The translations under genes were made by a program, and so were the position numbers. The notes under the pieces are model-generated. The model did no database searches. It was not told the DNA's origin and saw only the letters and a program-made list of their open reading frames with translations. A stretch of DNA of 64,000 nt from Nonomuraea sp. SBT364 (GTDB lineage: Bacteria; Actinomycetota; Actinomycetes; Streptosporangiales; Streptosporangiaceae): contig NZ_LAVL01000013.1 in the NCBI RefSeq assembly GCF_001083785.1, forward strand, positions 29,190 through 93,189, given 5' to 3'. Position 1 is the stretch's first letter. The number at the start of each line of letters is the position of its first letter. This document shows, one piece after another, positions 61,884 to 64,000 of this stretch.

Positions 61884-63401
61884 TTATGCCGATCCTGGAG
61901 AATGCACCACTACTTCATAGATGGTGCCATGAAACTTGCCCGCATCTGCCGGAAGACGCGTAAACCAGATCAAAACGTACTGACCGCTTGCGGCTTGATC
62001 AGGTTTGAACGTCACCTTCCCCGACGCGCCCTCCTCGCGGGCGACGGTCTTGAGCGACGACAGGTCCGGGCTGTCGCCGACCTTGAGCTCGACCTCGGCT
62101 CCCGAGGCGTCGGCCAGCGTAGCCACCACGTCGCTGATCTGCCGGGACTTGCCCAGGTCGAGGAGAAGCCCGACACCGTCCTTGAGGTTTCCCAGCTCGG
62201 CGCTGTTGTAGTTGTCGGTCTTCCAGAACGTGCTCGGCTTGCCGTCGATGGTCAGCGCCGCCAGCTCCGGCTTCTCCTCCTTGTCGGAGCCGAGCGGGTC
62301 GAACCCGGTCGCCTTCTCCGGCTTGACCGCCTGGACCTGCGTCGGCTCCGACGAACGGGAGGTGGGCGTGGGATCCGCCTCGCGGGAGCCGGGGCTGCCC
62401 AGGCTGCGGCCGATCGTCCAGGCGCCGACGCCGACGGCCACGATCACCAGCAGCACCACGACCGTCATGAGCACCCGGCCGAGCACGCCGCTGCCTCCGC
62501 GGGAGGGCATCGTCCGGTGCACGACCTGCGGCCGCTGCATCGTGGCTGGCCCGTGCTGCCCGGTGTCGGGCCCCTCCGAGCGCGAGGCCGTCGTCACCGA
62601 GGGCGGCGACGAGGCGTACGGCATCGGGATCGGCATGGGCCTGGCCACGCCGGACAGCGACTCGGCGATCTCGGCCGGGCTGGCGAGCGCGCCCTGCCCG
62701 CGGCGCGACTCGGGCAGGCAGGCCCGGACCGTCACGGTGTCGAGGTAGCTGGGCACCCCGGCGGTGACCTGACGCGGTGTGCAGAAGTGCCCGTCGTTCA
62801 TCGGGGCGGCGGGCAGCCCGCCCTCTTCCTCGTCGCCGGGCCAGTGGCCGGTCAGACCCGCGTAGAGCAGCCGGCCCAGCCCTTCGGCGTCGTCGAGCGC
62901 CGGCTGGTCGGTGGTCAGGCCGGACAGCGCTGCGTCGACCGCCACGCCCAGCACCTTGACCGTGTTGCCGGTGGTCCACACCAGGTGCTCGGGCCGCAGG
63001 CACAGGTGGTAGAGGCCCGCCTCGTGGGCGTGCGTCAGGGCCTCGGCCGCCTCGGCGACCAGCCCGGCCGCCCGCTCGGGCTCCAGCGGCCCGCCGGACA
63101 GCAGGTCGGCCAGGGTGTCACCGGTGACCCACTCGCTGACCACATAGGAGCGGCCGTCGTCCTCGGCGGCGTCGAACACCTGGGTGAGCCGAGGGTCGGT
63201 GAGCCTGCTGGCCGCGCGGGCGGCGGTGACCACCTCGTACACGCGCGGGAACTCGGGGGAGAAGGTGAGAACGCCGACAGGGCGGGCAAGGATCTCGTCG
63301 ATGGCTTTCCAATAGGTGGCGCCCTCTGACTCGCTGACCCGGTCTTCCAGCCGGAAGCGCGAGGCGAGACGGGTGCCCGGCTCTACGGCCGATGTGCTCA
63401 C
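61884..63401 (-). CDS. Membrane pseudokinase with discoidin-like outer domain
   Basis: 505 residues from GTG 63401. An N-terminal kinase-like fold ('FRLEDRVSESEGATYWKAIDEILARPVGVLTF', 'LYHLCLRPEHLVWTTGNTVKVLGVAVDA') lacks the HRD and DFG catalytic residues, so it is a pseudokinase. A Pro/Ser linker, one span (about 310-335, 'VLGRVLMTVVVLLVIVAVGVGAWTIG'), then an outer F5/8 type C-like domain ('DGKPSTFWKTDNYNSAELGNLKDGVGLLLDLGKSRQISDVV'). In Mycobacterium tuberculosis the same pseudokinase is fused to MurJ and recruits FhaA when phosphorylated; here it is a separate gene right after murJ. Confidence 0.85.
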   Translation of the reverse strand: MSTSAVEPGTRLASRFRLEDRVSESEGATYWKAIDEILARPVGVLTFSPEFPRVYEVVTAARAASRLTDPRLTQVFDAAEDDGRSYVVSEWVTGDTLADLLSGGPLEPERAAGLVAEAAEALTHAHEAGLYHLCLRPEHLVWTTGNTVKVLGVAVDAALSGLTTDQPALDDAEGLGRLLYAGLTGHWPGDEEEGGLPAAPMNDGHFCTPRQVTAGVPSYLDTVTVRACLPESRRGQGALASPAEIAESLSGVARPMPIPMPYASSPPSVTTASRSEGPDTGQHGPATMQRPQVVHRTMPSRGGSGVLGRVLMTVVVLLVIVAVGVGAWTIGRSLGSPGSREADPTPTSRSSEPTQVQAVKPEKATGFDPLGSDKEEKPELAALTIDGKPSTFWKTDNYNSAELGNLKDGVGLLLDLGKSRQISDVVATLADASGAEVELKVGDSPDLSSLKTVAREEGASGKVTFKPDQAASGQYVLIWFTRLPADAGKFHGTIYEVVVHSPGSA

Positions 63402-63565
63402 TGGCTCTCTCCGCTCGGCCGATCAGGCGTGCGCATGACTCGGCTCGCCTGCGTGCTGTCCCACGTAGGCACGCTTTGCCGGGTGGATCCGCCCACGCCC
63501 CTCCTGCTTCCATTCGCGCGTGTCGGTCACCATGCTAGTGCCAGCGCCTGTTCCGCCCGCGTCCT

Positions 63566-64000
63566 TTACCGGCGTACCCTCCCCGCGACCATCCCAACGA
63601 TGGAGCTGACCTCCTGGATGCGCATCCGGTGAGCCACGGCCAGATAGAGCACCATGCCCAGGCCGCCGCCCACGGCCAAGGTGATCACCGAGTTGAGGAA
63701 GTCGGGCTTGCCGAAGATCTCCTGGACACTCCAGACGGCGGCCAGCGCCAGCACGGCGGTGGGCAGCGCGGCCAGATACATCCTGGTCATGGCCATGCCG
63801 ACCTGCCAGCCGCCCAGCCCTCTGACCCGGCGGCTGGCCAGGGTCCAGGCCACGACGGCGCCCAGCGCGTAGGCGACGGCGTAGGCGAAGGCGAGCCCCA
63901 TGACCGAGTAGGCCGGCGGCAGCAGCGCGTGGAAGAGCACCATCAGCCCCGCGTTGACGGCCGTGGTGCCGGCCCCGACGAAAACCGGCGTACGGGTGTC
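63566..64000 (-). CDS. murJ: Lipid II flippase MurJ, 3' part (runs off the window)
   Basis: The frame is open to the window edge, giving the last 144 residues: four spans ('VFVGAGTTAVNAGLMVLFHALLPPAYSVMGLAFAYAVAYALGAVVAWTLASRRV', 'LGGWQVGMAMTRMYLAALPTAVLALAAVWSV', 'LNSVITLAVGGGLGMVLYLAVAHRMRIQEV') as in the MOP-fold C-terminus of MurJ. It exports lipid II for peptidoglycan synthesis. Unlike in mycobacteria it ends without a fused kinase domain. The 5' part lies outside. Confidence 0.85.
   Translation of the reverse strand, partial: DTRTPVFVGAGTTAVNAGLMVLFHALLPPAYSVMGLAFAYAVAYALGAVVAWTLASRRVRGLGGWQVGMAMTRMYLAALPTAVLALAAVWSVQEIFGKPDFLNSVITLAVGGGLGMVLYLAVAHRMRIQEVSSIVGMVAGRVRR

Overview
The window is a high-GC actinobacterial chromosome segment centred on the replication origin. 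GTG and TTG starts are common, many genes share ATGA/GTGA/TGATG overlaps, and terminators often lack U-tracts. Gene content (CU044_5270-type protein beside an ECF sigma factor, DLW-39 protein, DesK/DesR-type ABC operons, RepSA-type element remnants) suggests a Streptosporangiales genome such as Nonomuraea. That placement is inference.

Region 1 (1-2.4 kb) is mobile-element debris: the C-terminus of a transposase, a frameshifted RepSA-type rolling-circle initiator, a membrane protein and tRNA-Ala(TGC). Region 2 (2.4-19.2 kb) is accessory: a HAD phosphatase, a CopZ chaperone behind a CsoR-like operator, a universal stress protein, a TetR regulator with a perfect palindromic operator, and a copper set (membrane protein, PCu(A)C lipoprotein, Tat-exported DyP peroxidase). 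It continues with a MacB-type export system diverging from an OmpR/histidine-kinase pair, an ABC-2 exporter with a DesK/DesR pair, and an ECF sigma factor.

Region 3 (19.3-26.2 kb) is a complete fructoselysine-type module: epimerase, two ABC permeases and a binding protein on the minus strand; deglycase (SIS), PfkB kinase and LacI regulator on the plus strand. Two matching palindromic operators lie in the divergent promoter region. A CGNR protein and a dual-specificity-type phosphatase follow.

Region 4 (28.1-34.4 kb) is a mosaic, decayed integrative element ending at tRNA-Ile(GAT): a clipped tyrosine integrase, phage-structural remnants with an internal stop, and element genes. It also carries an unusual three-gene cassette: a helical protein of unknown function, an AAA_28-type P-loop protein, and a class-I aminoacyl-tRNA-synthetase-like catalytic domain fused to an ASCH domain. 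A leaderless promoter with four phased TGGGCAT-type repeats drives it. This is the best candidate here for an undescribed system.

Region 5 (34.5-64 kb) is the conserved origin core, ordered DUF3566-gyrA-gyrB-dciA-recF-gnd-dnaN-[oriC]-dnaA on the minus strand, then rpmH-rnpA-yidD-yidC-jag-rsmG-parA-parB on the plus strand. Five parS sites, one inside parA, and two tandem-repeat fields surround parAB. Beyond lie threonine aldolase, ddl-type ligase, an aminotransferase, a GNAT protein, then trxA-trxB (with a SigR-type promoter), an anti-sigma/ECF sigma pair, a pseudokinase with a discoidin-like tail, and the 3' end of murJ. Together this region encodes initiation, supercoiling, clamp, segregation, membrane insertion, thiol redox and cell-wall lipid export functions.
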